The notes under the pieces are model-generated. The model was not told the DNA's origin and ran no database searches. It saw only the letters and a program-made list of their open reading frames with translations. A stretch of 64,000 nt of DNA. Origin: Leucobacter sp. wl10 (lineage in GTDB: Bacteria; Actinomycetota; Actinomycetes; Actinomycetales; Microbacteriaceae). The stretch spans positions 1 through 64,000 of the forward strand of contig NZ_KZ983999.1 in NCBI RefSeq assembly GCF_003569785.1, read 5' to 3'. Each line of letters opens with the position of its first letter. The first letter of the stretch is position 1. The position numbers and the translations under genes are program-made. Positions 35,197-44,317 of this stretch are shown here, in pieces.

Positions 35197-37026
35197 TCAG
35201 CTCCCCTGTTCGGCGAGCAGCGCAAGGGCCATGAGCAGCCCTCGGCCCACCGCCCCGCGCAGGGGAGGCGGCACGACGCGCTTGCCGCCGCCGACCTCGA
35301 CGAGCCCGGCAAGCTCGAGGAGGCCGATCTTTCGGAGCGCCCGCGGCATGAGCCAGGCCGTCATGGGGTCCGCGGATTCCGCTTCGAAATCCTCGGGCGC
35401 GAGCGCCTCGAGCAGCCGAGACATGGCGAGGGTCGCGACTCCCCGCTCGAAGGTCCACGCGTCTCGGTGGAGCTCCTGGGTCAGCGTCTCGGCGACGTAC
35501 ACCGAGACGAGGATCTCGGCTCCATCGAGCGGCGGTAGGGCACCCGCGGCCCATGCCGGGGCCTCCGGGCCCGGCCGCATTCGCGTGGCTGTGCGCTCGA
35601 GCACGTCCGCCTGCTGCAGCGCCTCCCACCACGCCGAGAGCATGGGCACATCGCGTGCCGCCTGCGCGTAGGTGACCTCGGGGGTCGGCAGCGGCTCGTC
35701 CAGGGCATCCGGGAGTTCGACGAGGTCCGCCTGCGGCGGCCGCTTGGCGACGCCCTCCGTGCGCACGCCGATCATTCCGGCGACCGCTGCGATGTCGGCT
35801 CGCCTGGGGGAGCCCGCCGCGGTGATGGCCCGCGACTCGCCGAGCCACGCGAGCAGCTCGCCGACGGCCGAGACGATCCGGGTCCGCGCGAGCGCAGCAC
35901 GGCGTACGGCCGGATCCATGCCGTCCGAGGCCTCGAGTGCGTCGATGAGGGCGCCGGGGGCCGGGTTGCACTCGTCGATGGCGTTCTCGACGAGTTCCTG
36001 CGCCGCGACCCACTCCTCGACGTCATCGCCGGACATCGCCCTGAAGCGCGCGTAGTCGTGCAGCACCTCGAGGCACTCCTCGAGCGTCTGGGGGTCGTCG
36101 AGCTCGAAGAGCAGATCGAGCAGCGCGTCGATGTCGTCGGGATCGTCGAGGTCGATGCCCTGCGACGCAGCGAGGCCGCACAGGGTCTCGAACACGACGA
36201 TCACTGCCCTCGCACGCTCAGAGGATCCGTTGCCGGGTTCGGCACCCGTCTCCAGCCACCCGCCGAACTCCTCGATCAACGCGCTCGACAGCACAGGAGG
36301 GCCGACGGGAAGGCCGAAGGCGGAACCGGTCGCGGCGGGCGGGGCGGCGGATCGCGCGCCGCCGAGCAGGCGCTCAGCCGCATCCGCGACCCCGATGCCC
36401 TCGCGAACCGCGAGCGCGGCAACCGAGGCGGCGACCGCGAGCGCGGTTCCCTGCAGCACGAACTCGCCGCGGTGGCGCAGCACGAGACTGTCGAGTGAGT
36501 CGAAAGCGCGCCCCTTGCGAGACAGCGCGAGGATGTCGGTGGCGACCGCGCGGGCCGGGCCCTTCCACTTGGGCGCGCGGGCGCCGCGAAGCACCGCCTC
36601 CCACACCGGATCGGTGTGCCGGGTGTCGAGCAGCCCGAGGCCGGTCCCGATCACCTGGGCGGTGGACGGGCGGTCATCGCCCGGATCGGGCCGCAGCGCG
36701 GCCAGCATCGCCCGTGCCTCGGCGGTCCGCGACTCGATCAGCGCCGTGCTGAACTCGCGCAGCACCGCGATCGAGCGAGAGCGCTGCTCGCCTACGGGGG
36801 TGAACAGCTCGAGGTTGCGTCGCTCCGCCGCGCGCGAGAGGGCCTTGTTCAGGCCGTCGAGGTCCAGATCCTCGTCGAGATCGTCGAGGTCGAATCCGTC
36901 GGCGGCGAGCAGCGGGGCGAGCTCGTTCATCAGCTGCGCGGCCATGCCGGGGCGGTGCACGACGCCGGCTCGCTCCATCGCCGCGCGAACCTCGGGGTTT
37001 GCGAAGGGATCCTCTGGTGCGGTCAC
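35197..37026 (-). CDS. Large hypothetical protein (609 aa)
   Basis: The acidic, mostly helical cytoplasmic protein begins MTAPEDPFANPEVRAAMERAGVVHRPGMAAQLMNELAPLLAADG and has a very acidic run FDLDDLDEDLDLDGL at ~45-60. No catalytic motif, signal peptide or membrane helix is recognised. Similar large proteins of unknown function exist in actinobacteria, but I cannot name a family. It is transcribed toward the VKOR/DsbA pair and separated from the amidohydrolase gene by 83 bp. Codon use is like the rest of the window, so it is likely a resident gene. Confidence 0.75.
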   Translation of the reverse strand: MTAPEDPFANPEVRAAMERAGVVHRPGMAAQLMNELAPLLAADGFDLDDLDEDLDLDGLNKALSRAAERRNLELFTPVGEQRSRSIAVLREFSTALIESRTAEARAMLAALRPDPGDDRPSTAQVIGTGLGLLDTRHTDPVWEAVLRGARAPKWKGPARAVATDILALSRKGRAFDSLDSLVLRHRGEFVLQGTALAVAASVAALAVREGIGVADAAERLLGGARSAAPPAATGSAFGLPVGPPVLSSALIEEFGGWLETGAEPGNGSSERARAVIVVFETLCGLAASQGIDLDDPDDIDALLDLLFELDDPQTLEECLEVLHDYARFRAMSGDDVEEWVAAQELVENAIDECNPAPGALIDALEASDGMDPAVRRAALARTRIVSAVGELLAWLGESRAITAAGSPRRADIAAVAGMIGVRTEGVAKRPPQADLVELPDALDEPLPTPEVTYAQAARDVPMLSAWWEALQQADVLERTATRMRPGPEAPAWAAGALPPLDGAEILVSVYVAETLTQELHRDAWTFERGVATLAMSRLLEALAPEDFEAESADPMTAWLMPRALRKIGLLELAGLVEVGGGKRVVPPPLRGAVGRGLLMALALLAEQGS

Positions 37027-37109
37027 CCCTCGAGCCTAACGACATCGGCTGCTCGGGGCATCGGTGAGCGCCGGATCGCCCGCGCCGGAGCGCGGTGTGC
37101 TTCGAGCGA

Positions 37110-38789
37110 TCAGCGCGGATCGGCCCCGGCGGCGCGCGAGTAAGCCCGCTCGCCGCCGACCCAGGTCTCGTCGACGCGCGCCGTGTGCAGCTGCGCGGCG
37201 GGCAGGTCGAAGAGGTCGCGGTCGAGCACCGCGAGGTCGGCGTGGAAGCCCGGTCGCAGGTATCCGGTCGAGTGGTCGAGGTGGTTGACGCGCGCTGTGC
37301 CCTGCGTGTAGGCGTCGAGCGCCTGCTTGAGCGTGAGCTTCTGCGTTTCGGGGCCGAGCGGACGCCGGCGCTCGCCGGGCGCGACGCGGTTGACCGCCAC
37401 GTGGATCGCCTGGATCGGATCGGGGCTCGACACAGGCCAGTCGCTGCCGGCCGCGAGGTGGGCGCCCGCCGCTGCGAGTTCGCCGAAGGGGTAGTGGTGC
37501 TGCTCGGCGTCGTCGGCCAGGAACGGGAGGGTGAGGTCGTCGAGCTGATCCTCGTGGCAGGCCCACAGCGCCTGGATGTTGGCGGCGGCGCCCAGCGGGG
37601 CGAAGCGCACCGCGTCCTGCGGGCGCACCACCTGCAGGTGGGCGAGGTGGTGGCGGTTGTCGGTGCGGCCGTTCTCGGCGAGCGCCTGCTCGAGTGCGTC
37701 GAGGGCCTCGGTGACGGCGCGGTCGCCCAGCGCGTGGAAGTGCAGCTGCACGCCCTCGCGGTCGAGGGCCGTGACGAAGCGGGTCATCTCCCCGGGGTCG
37801 AAGAAGGAGATGCCGCGGTTATCGGTCGCGCGTCCGTGACGGTCGCGGTAGCAGTCGTGCATGGCGGCCGTGAAGTTCTCGGCGACGCCATCGACCATCA
37901 CCTTGACCGATGCCAGCGAGAGGCGCTCCGGATCGCACTGCGCGGCGGCCTCGTCACGGCGGGCGAGGATCGGGCCGAGCTGCGCCTCGCCGTCCTCCCG
38001 GTTCCACCACTGCGCACCGCGCACCCGCACCTTGAGCGTCCCCTCGGCGACGGCGCGCAGGTAGACGGGCACCGTGTCGGGGCCGCCCATGAAGCGGCCC
38101 ACCGCGGCGTCCTGCCACGCGGTGATCCCGAACGCGACGAGGTGCTTTTGAGCCGCGAGCAGGCCGGCGTACGCCTGCTCCTGCGTCGCTCGCGGGCGCA
38201 CGCCGTTGAAGAGGTTGGCGGCTCCCTCGTGCGCCGTGCCGGCGGGAGCGCCGTCGGGCTCCCGCTCGAAGCGCCCGTCGGCGGGATCGGGCGTGTGCGC
38301 GTCGATGCCGGCGAGTTCGGCCGCGCGCGTGTTGAACCACGCGCCGTGGTGGTCGCGGTTCTCGAGCAGTGCGGGGCGGTCGGGCACGACGGCGTCGAGC
38401 ATCTGCCGCGTCGGGGTGCCGCCGGGGAAGGCCTCCATAGACCAGCCCGCGCCGGTGATCCACGGGAGCTCCGGGTGCTCCGCTGCGTAGGCGCCGATGG
38501 CCGCGAGCGTCTCCTCCGCGCTCTCGCATCCCGAGAGATCGCAGCTCAGCAGTTCCAGGCCGGCGAGCACGGGATGGGCGTGGGCGTCCTGGAACCCCGG
38601 TACGACGAGGCGGCCGGCGAGATCGACGCGCTCCGCCGCGGTCTCGGCGAGGCGGGCCACCTCCTGCGGGTCGGTCGAGAGGATCAGTCCACGGCCCACG
38701 GCGAGCCCGCCGGGGCGCGGGCGATCCTCGTCTCCGGTGTAGATCCAGCCGTTCTCGAACACGACGTCTGCGCGGGGTGCACTGTTCAT
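37110..38789 (-). CDS. YtcJ-type metal-dependent amidohydrolase 1
   Basis: The 559-aa protein belongs to the amidohydrolase_3 (YtcJ/NfdA-like) family. It has a VVPGFQDAHAHP metal site, LHFHALGDRAVTEALDALE, NRHHLAHLQVV and HLAAGSDWPVSSPDP. Such enzymes deformylate or hydrolyse amide and N-acyl substrates. I use ATG 38789, preceded by GAGGAGG. The frame runs further upstream to 38870, but that would place the start inside the operator. It is divergent from a TetR regulator with a palindromic operator between them. Confidence 0.88.
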   Translation of the reverse strand: MNSAPRADVVFENGWIYTGDEDRPRPGGLAVGRGLILSTDPQEVARLAETAAERVDLAGRLVVPGFQDAHAHPVLAGLELLSCDLSGCESAEETLAAIGAYAAEHPELPWITGAGWSMEAFPGGTPTRQMLDAVVPDRPALLENRDHHGAWFNTRAAELAGIDAHTPDPADGRFEREPDGAPAGTAHEGAANLFNGVRPRATQEQAYAGLLAAQKHLVAFGITAWQDAAVGRFMGGPDTVPVYLRAVAEGTLKVRVRGAQWWNREDGEAQLGPILARRDEAAAQCDPERLSLASVKVMVDGVAENFTAAMHDCYRDRHGRATDNRGISFFDPGEMTRFVTALDREGVQLHFHALGDRAVTEALDALEQALAENGRTDNRHHLAHLQVVRPQDAVRFAPLGAAANIQALWACHEDQLDDLTLPFLADDAEQHHYPFGELAAAGAHLAAGSDWPVSSPDPIQAIHVAVNRVAPGERRRPLGPETQKLTLKQALDAYTQGTARVNHLDHSTGYLRPGFHADLAVLDRDLFDLPAAQLHTARVDETWVGGERAYSRAAGADPR

Positions 38790-38847
38790 CGGGGCCTCCT
38801 CGGTCCTGTTCGATCCGTGGGGCACAGGATACGCGGGGATCGCGATC

Positions 38848-38868
38848 GATGTCAATTGCATTGACATC
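38848..38868. promoter_or_regulatory. Perfect palindromic operator for the divergent TetR
   Basis: GATGTCAAT-TGC-ATTGACATC is a perfect 9-bp inverted repeat with a 3-bp spacer. It is further flanked by ATCGAT on the left and ATCGAT on the right (38845-38850 and about 38869-38874). It lies 59 bp before the amidohydrolase start and 122 bp before the TetR start. The symmetry and position are typical of a TetR operator. Confidence 0.7.
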
Positions 38869-38989
38869 ATCGATGAGCCTCGGTTCGACCCCCTGCTACT
38901 ACACTGAAACAGTGCGCACCGCGGTGCGGCCGCCGCGGAGGCCGGACGACTCGGACGGCCCGCGGGCAGAGCGGCGGACAGGAGGCGGG

Positions 38990-39646
38990 ATGGCGGCGAA
39001 GACGGGAAACAGGCGCGCGCGACTGGACCGGAGCATGATCGTGGACGCGATACTGCAGCTCGCCCGCGACGAGCCGCGCGCCCGGATCACCTTCAAACGC
39101 CTGGGCCAGGCTCTCGGCGTGGACGCCACGGCGATGTACCGCCACTTCCGCAACAAGGACGAGCTGACGCGCGCCGCCCTCGACCGGCTGAGCGCGATGG
39201 CAGTCGCCGACGCGGAGACCGTGACGGGCGACTGGCGCGAACGGCTCGAGGCGCACCTCCTGCGCATCGCCGAGCTCAGTCTCGAACACCCGTCGATCGC
39301 GGCCGAGGGCGCGATCCTCGATCCTGTCGGGCCGGGCGACGTCGCCGGCGACGAGTTCGTGCTCGCGCGACTAAGCGACGCCGGGCTCGCGGGAGCGCCG
39401 CTCGTGCGTGCCTACGCCGCGGTGTCGGGCTTCGCGCTCGCGCAGTCCGCGGCGATGGCGCAGGAGGTCGTGGCCGGCCGCGGGGCGGCAGCGCGCGACG
39501 GATCGATTCCGTGGATCAGCACCTTCGGCTCGGTGGATCTGACGGACTATCCCCTCGTCAACGAGTACCGGGAGGCGCTGCTGTCCATAGACGGCATGAC
39601 GGTCTACCGCGCGGGTATCGCCGCGATCCTCGACTCCGTTGCGTGA
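38990..39646 (+). CDS. TetR-family regulator of amidohydrolase 1
   Basis: The 218-aa protein has a TetR HTH (RLDRSMIVDAILQLARDEPRARITFKRLGQALGVDATAMYRHFRNKDELTRAALDRL) and a C-terminal TetR_C-like domain. ATG 38990 has GGAGG 5 nt upstream; an upstream GTG at 38911 would add a Pro/Arg-rich tail of no family character. Divergence from the amidohydrolase and the palindrome at 38848 support its role as local repressor. Confidence 0.87.
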   Translation: MAAKTGNRRARLDRSMIVDAILQLARDEPRARITFKRLGQALGVDATAMYRHFRNKDELTRAALDRLSAMAVADAETVTGDWRERLEAHLLRIAELSLEHPSIAAEGAILDPVGPGDVAGDEFVLARLSDAGLAGAPLVRAYAAVSGFALAQSAAMAQEVVAGRGAAARDGSIPWISTFGSVDLTDYPLVNEYREALLSIDGMTVYRAGIAAILDSVA

Positions 39647-39762
39647 TAGCGCCGGTGCGAGCCCGATCCCCGGTATCGGAGTGCCGCGCCGCGCCCGCCG
39701 CGCAGGCCGGGGCTAGGCTTGAAACGCCGGAGTGAGGCAACCGGCGGAACCGGAGGGCGAGA

Positions 39763-41103
39763 GTGGCACGGCAGCGGATCGGCGCGAACGACGACGACGC
39801 GGTCGAGCTGCTCAGGGCACTGATACGCGAGGCCTGCGTCAACGACGGCACTCCCGGCTCGGGCCAGGAGATCCGCAGCGTACGCGTGCTGCAGCGGTTC
39901 TTCGCCGCGGCTGTCGCTGCGGGCCGCGTCGAGACCCAGGTGCTCGAGTCGGCTCCCGGTCGCGCCTCGCTGATCGCGCGCGTGCGCGGCACCGATCCCT
40001 CGGCCCCGTCCCTGGGACTGCTCGGGCACCTCGACGTGGTGCCGGTCGATCCGGACGGCTGGAGCCGCAACCCCTTCGGGGGCGAGCTCGTCGACGGCGA
40101 GATCTGGGGTCGCGGCGCCGTCGACATGCTCTATCTGACCGCGGTCTTCGCCTGCGTGCTGCGCGAGGCGGCGATCGCGGCCGAACCGCCGCGAGGCGAT
40201 CTCGTGCTGCTGGCCGTGGCCGACGAGGAGGCCGGCGGAGAGTACGGCATCCACTGGCTCGTGCGCGAGCACCCTGACGCCGTGCGCGTGAGCGAGGCGC
40301 TCTCCGAGTCGGGGGGCATGCGCATGGGACGGCACGTGGCCATCGAGGTCGCCGAGAAGGGGTCGGCCGGTCGCCGCCTCGTCGTGCGCGGCAAACCGGG
40401 GCACGCCTCCATCCCCTTCGGCGCCTCGAGCGCGGCGTACCGCGTGGGCGACGTGCTGCAGCGGCTGGGCGAGGTCAAGCCCGCCGCGCAGCTGGGCGAG
40501 CTCTGGGACGCCTTCGTGGCCGCGCGCATCGACGACCCCGTGCTGGCCGAGCGTCTGCGCGATCCCGTCAGCATCGATGCGGCGCTGCCGCAGCTCGGCG
40601 GCATCGCCGGCTACGCGCACGCGGTCTCGCGCATCACCCTGTCGCCCACCGTGCTGCGGGCCGGGGCGACGCACAACGTGATCCCGGCGGTCGGTACGAT
40701 CGACCTCGACATCCGAACGCTGCCCGGCACCAGCGACGACGACGTCGACGAACTGCTCGCTGCGGTGCTCGGCCCGCTCGCGGAGGAGATCGAGATCCAG
40801 CGCCTGCGAGGCTGGGCCGCCACCGCGTCGAGCCCGAGCGAGCCGCTGTTCGGTGCTGTGGAGCGCGCGGTCGGGGCCGTCACCGGCTCGCCGGTCGTGC
40901 CGATCATGGCCGCGGGAGGGTCGGATGCCCGGGTGCTGCGCGAACTCGGAATCCCCGCGTACGGCTTCGGGGTGCTCGGGCCGACCTGGAGCTATGAGCG
41001 CTACCGGGAAGGCGTGCACGGCAATGACGAGCGCATCGATGCGGAGTCGATCGCGCTGTCACTGGCGGTGCTGCGACGGGTCGTGCGGGAGAGGGTCGGC
41101 TGA
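39763..41103 (+). CDS. M20-family metallopeptidase
   Basis: The 446-aa protein has the M20 signatures LGLLGHLDVVPVDPDGW, WGRGAVDML and LLAVADEEAGGEYG. The dimerisation-domain start is VRGKPGHASIP, and the late metal His region is YREGVHGNDERI. It probably is a zinc-dependent aminoacylase, dipeptidase or desuccinylase-like enzyme. The first metal ligands and the catalytic Glu pair are all present. GTG 39763 follows GGAGGGCGAG. It is transcribed in line with the TetR gene after 116 bp and may not be in the same operon. Confidence 0.9.
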   Translation: MARQRIGANDDDAVELLRALIREACVNDGTPGSGQEIRSVRVLQRFFAAAVAAGRVETQVLESAPGRASLIARVRGTDPSAPSLGLLGHLDVVPVDPDGWSRNPFGGELVDGEIWGRGAVDMLYLTAVFACVLREAAIAAEPPRGDLVLLAVADEEAGGEYGIHWLVREHPDAVRVSEALSESGGMRMGRHVAIEVAEKGSAGRRLVVRGKPGHASIPFGASSAAYRVGDVLQRLGEVKPAAQLGELWDAFVAARIDDPVLAERLRDPVSIDAALPQLGGIAGYAHAVSRITLSPTVLRAGATHNVIPAVGTIDLDIRTLPGTSDDDVDELLAAVLGPLAEEIEIQRLRGWAATASSPSEPLFGAVERAVGAVTGSPVVPIMAAGGSDARVLRELGIPAYGFGVLGPTWSYERYREGVHGNDERIDAESIALSLAVLRRVVRERVG

Positions 41104-41138
41104 CGCCGGCCCTCGGCGCTCGCCGCCGTGCGCGGTGA

Positions 41139-41501
41139 TCAGCCGAAGATGTCGCCGAGGAAGTCGAAGCGGCCCTGCTTCTTCCTGCGGTATCGGGGGT
41201 CGCCGTACCGGGGATCGCCGTGTCGCCGGTCGCCGGAGTGGTGGCCGTGGTCGTCGTACCGCCGGTCGTCATAGCGCGGATCGTCGTACCGCGGGTCAGC
41301 GTACTGCTGCGGCTGGGGGACAGGGGGGACCGCGGCCTGCGCGGAGGCGCCCGCGGCCTCCGCCTCGGCCTGCGTGCGCTCGAGGATCTTGTCGAGCTCG
41401 CCGCGGTCGAGCCAGATGCCCCGGCACTCGGGGCAGTAGTCGATCTCGATGCCTTGGCGCTCGCTCATGAGCAGGGTGGTTCCGTCACTGGGGCAGTTCA
41501 T
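41139..41501 (-). CDS. zf-TFIIB-domain protein
   Basis: The 120-aa protein begins MNCPSDGTTLLMSERQGIEIDYCPECRGIWLDRGELDKIL, the TFIIB-like zinc ribbon (C..D, then CPEC), followed by a low-complexity Tyr/Asp/Arg/His tail with repeated PRYDD/DRRYDD units and a final KKQGRFDFLGDIFG. The family is widespread in bacteria with unknown role. The repeated tail (about residues 65-105) is the part most likely to vary in length between strains. Confidence 0.85.
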   Translation of the reverse strand: MNCPSDGTTLLMSERQGIEIDYCPECRGIWLDRGELDKILERTQAEAEAAGASAQAAVPPVPQPQQYADPRYDDPRYDDRRYDDHGHHSGDRRHGDPRYGDPRYRRKKQGRFDFLGDIFG

Positions 41502-41577
41502 GTTCTGACTGTAGCCCCGTTTGCTGGAAGGATCCCCGAAGAGTTCGCCCGGGAGCAGCGCTCTCCGCGGGGTCGCG

Positions 41578-42750
41578 CTAGGCCCAGCCGACGACGAGGC
41601 GGGCGGCCTGTTCGGGCACGGTCGGGTCGACGCCGGTGAGCTCCGCGAAGCGGCGCAGGCGGTTGGCGAGCGTGTTGCGATGGCAGAAGAGCTCGGCGCT
41701 GGAGACGCCGACGCTGCCGGTGCGCAGGTAGCTGCGCACGGCCTCCTCGAGCCGGGTGCGCTCCGCGTCCCCGCACCGCTCCAGCGCCAGCCGCACGTCG
41801 GCGAGGATCGGGCGGCCCGCGGCGAGCAGACTGCGCGCGGCGAGCCGGGCCCAGCCGCGGCCCCAGGTCATCGCGCCCTCCTCATCGGGGCCGAAGAGGT
41901 GTGCCAGCTCGACGGCGGTGGCGGCGGATCGACGCAGGTCCGCTATCCCCGCCGCCGCGATCACCACGCCGACGCGCAGCTCGAGCAGCTGCCGCCCGAG
42001 CTCCTCGAGGCGCGAGCCGGGCAGCTCGAGGCGCCGGGTGAACGCCACGAGCGCGTCTCCGAGGTGGTGGGTGTGGACGGTGGCGCCGGCGCGCTCGAGC
42101 TCCGAGATCGCCACCCGCAGCGGTGCGATGTCGAGATCGGTCGCCGCGATCACGACGAGCGGAGCGTCGTGCGGCAGTCCGAGTTCGACCGCCACGCTTT
42201 GCGCGTGCTGCTCGGTGGGTTGCGGCTCCCGGAAGAGCGACGCGATGAGGCCCTGGCGCACGGAGGCCTCCTCCTCGCGCATGCGCTCTCGCTCGGCGAC
42301 GTAGGCGCGCTGGGTCTGGCCGACGTACTCGTCCACCGTGCGCAGCACGATGCCGGTGTGGCGCACGAGGAGCTCGGCGTCGCCGCTCTCGGCCACCCGG
42401 GTGAGGGCCTCCCAGAGCACGGTGAAGTCGAGTCGGATCGCCGTCATGAGCGAGGTGAGCGGAATGCCGGCCCGCGCCCGCGAGACCCCGACGTCGGCGG
42501 AGACCGTGATGGGCTCGTCGAAGCCGCCGGCGCGTAGGCCATCGACGAGGGCGCTGAAGGAGAGCCGGCCCGTTCGGCGCAGCTCGGCGCTCGGCACGGG
42601 CGCCGGATCGTATCCCGGAACCTTGCGGACGAGGGTCAGGAACGTGTCGGTGAGCTCGTCGACGTCGAGCCGATCGAGCAGTTCGAGCCAGCGGCGGCGG
42701 TCGCCGGGACGCGGCGTATCGCTGAGCGGGTGGAGGGGATCCGGGGTCAT
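41578..42750 (-). CDS. PucR/CdaR-type regulator
   Basis: The 390-aa protein has a GGDEF-like middle part and the C-terminal PucR HTH (RLEEAVRSYLRTGSVGVSSAELFCHRNTLANRLRRFAELTGVDP), in which the R.TL..RL.R block is diagnostic. ATG 42750 is used. PucR-family proteins regulate purine, allantoin and related ureide catabolism as activators or repressors. It is divergent from the MHS transporter, with a 14-bp palindrome between, and the downstream genes (amidohydrolase, carbamoylase-type hydrolase) fit ureide- or hydantoin-like substrates. Confidence 0.88.
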   Translation of the reverse strand: MTPDPLHPLSDTPRPGDRRRWLELLDRLDVDELTDTFLTLVRKVPGYDPAPVPSAELRRTGRLSFSALVDGLRAGGFDEPITVSADVGVSRARAGIPLTSLMTAIRLDFTVLWEALTRVAESGDAELLVRHTGIVLRTVDEYVGQTQRAYVAERERMREEEASVRQGLIASLFREPQPTEQHAQSVAVELGLPHDAPLVVIAATDLDIAPLRVAISELERAGATVHTHHLGDALVAFTRRLELPGSRLEELGRQLLELRVGVVIAAAGIADLRRSAATAVELAHLFGPDEEGAMTWGRGWARLAARSLLAAGRPILADVRLALERCGDAERTRLEEAVRSYLRTGSVGVSSAELFCHRNTLANRLRRFAELTGVDPTVPEQAARLVVGWA

Positions 42751-42763
42751 GCAGCACATGATA

Positions 42764-42777
42764 TGTGCATATGCACA
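42764..42777. promoter_or_regulatory. Perfect 14-bp palindrome, PucR operator candidate
   Basis: TGTGCATATGCACA lies 14 bp before the PucR start codon, in an AT-rich patch between divergent genes and ~127 bp before the transporter start. Its symmetry and position suggest autoregulation of the PucR gene and control of the transporter operon (inference). Confidence 0.55.
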
Positions 42778-42903
42778 CTTCCGGGCGGGATTTCAGTGGC
42801 GATGCGCGCTCTCACCAGTGCGGATAACTTGAGAAGCTGGATGGCGAAGCCGCCGCGCCCGCGACGGCGCCGCCGGATCCCGCATCCTCGACGGAGAGAG
42901 AGC

Positions 42904-44235
42904 ATGAGCGAGACAACCCACACGTCGGCCATCGAGTACGACGCCACCCAGGAACTGAGCGTCAAGGACGCCAACAAGGTCGCCCTCGGCGCCCTGATCG
43001 GCACCGCGCTCGAGTGGTACGACTTCTTCCTCTTCAGCGCGGCCGCCGCGCTGGTGTTCAACGTGCAGTACTTCACGAGCGAGAACGCCACCGCCGCCGC
43101 GCTGGCGTCGTTCGCGACCTTCGGCGTCGGCCTCGCGGCCCGCCCCATCGGCGGCATCATCTTCGGGCGCATGGGCGACCGGATCGGCCGCCGCAGGGTG
43201 CTCATGATCACGATCGTCGGCATCGGCGTCGTGACCGGCCTCATCGGCCTGCTGCCGACGTACGCGGCCATCGGCATCGCGGCGCCGGTGCTCCTCGTGC
43301 TGCTGCGCGTGCTGCAGGGCCTCTTCGTGGGCGGCGAGTGGTCGGGCGCCATGACCATCGTCGTCGAGAACGCGCCGCTGCACCTGCGCGCCCGCTACGC
43401 GGCGATCCCGCAGATCGGCTCGCCGATCGGCACCATTCTGTCGTCGGGCGGCTTCTTCGCGATGACCCTGCTGTTCTCGCAGCAGAACTTCGACGCCTGG
43501 GGCTGGCGCATCCCGTTCCTCATCGCGTTCCCGCTGCTGATCGTCGCGGTCTACATCCGGAGCAAGCTCGAGGAGTCGCCGGTCTTCCGCCAGCTCGAAG
43601 AGTCGGGCGAGGTCGAGCAGAGCCCCGTGCTCACCACCTTCCGCAACAGCTGGAAGCAGATCATCATCGGCATGGCCGCGGCGCTGCTCGGCGTGGGCGG
43701 GTTCTACCTGGTGACCGCGTTCTGCGTCTGGTACGGCGTCAACGTGCTGGGCTACGAGTCGTCGCTCATGCTGCTCGGCAGCATGGTGGCCGCGGCCGTT
43801 GAGATCCCCGTGCTGATCTGGGGCGGCATCCTGGGCTCGAAGTACGGCGCGAGCCGCGTCATCCTCTGGGGCGGCATCGCCTCGGCCGTGGTCTCGGTGC
43901 CCGCGTTCCTGCTGCTCTCGTCGGGCGTCCCGGTGCTCGTGGTGATCGCCATGACGCTCGCCGTGGGCACGCTCTCGCTGCCCTACGCGGCGTCGGGCAC
44001 GGTGCTCACCGGCCTCTTCCCGGCCAAGACTCGCTACACGGGTGTCGGCTTGGCGCAGAACGTCGCGGGCATGCTCTCGGGCTTCATCCCGCTGCTCGCC
44101 ACGGGCTTCGTCGCCGCCGCGGGCAACCACTGGTGGCCGGCCGCTGCGATGCTCGCCTTCCTGTCGCTGTTCACCGCGGTGGCGGGGGCGGTCGCCCCGC
44201 GCATGAGCGTCAAGCTGCCCGGCTTCAAGCACTGA
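42904..44235 (+). CDS. MFS metabolite:H+ symporter of the PucR cluster
   Basis: The 443-aa protein has the MHS signatures GTALEWYDFFLFSAAAALVF, ARPIGGIIFGRMGDRIGRRRVL and GLFVGGEWSGAMTIVVENAP with 12 predicted membrane helices. It begins the run transporter-ThDP enzyme-amidohydrolase-carbamoylase, all on the plus strand. GAGAGAGAGC precedes ATG 42904. It likely imports the cluster's substrate. Confidence 0.88.
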   Translation: MSETTHTSAIEYDATQELSVKDANKVALGALIGTALEWYDFFLFSAAAALVFNVQYFTSENATAAALASFATFGVGLAARPIGGIIFGRMGDRIGRRRVLMITIVGIGVVTGLIGLLPTYAAIGIAAPVLLVLLRVLQGLFVGGEWSGAMTIVVENAPLHLRARYAAIPQIGSPIGTILSSGGFFAMTLLFSQQNFDAWGWRIPFLIAFPLLIVAVYIRSKLEESPVFRQLEESGEVEQSPVLTTFRNSWKQIIIGMAAALLGVGGFYLVTAFCVWYGVNVLGYESSLMLLGSMVAAAVEIPVLIWGGILGSKYGASRVILWGGIASAVVSVPAFLLLSSGVPVLVVIAMTLAVGTLSLPYAASGTVLTGLFPAKTRYTGVGLAQNVAGMLSGFIPLLATGFVAAAGNHWWPAAAMLAFLSLFTAVAGAVAPRMSVKLPGFKH

Positions 44236-44317
44236 GCCGGCACGGCTGCCGAGCGGATCACCCGGCCGTCCGCCGTCCTCACCCCACCTCCGTCAGACTC
44301 CCGGAAGGATCTCCCCG

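Noticed and set aside
38790..38870. Earlier start for amidohydrolase 1
   Set aside because: It would place coding sequence over the palindromic operator, and ATG 38789 has a good GAGGAGG.
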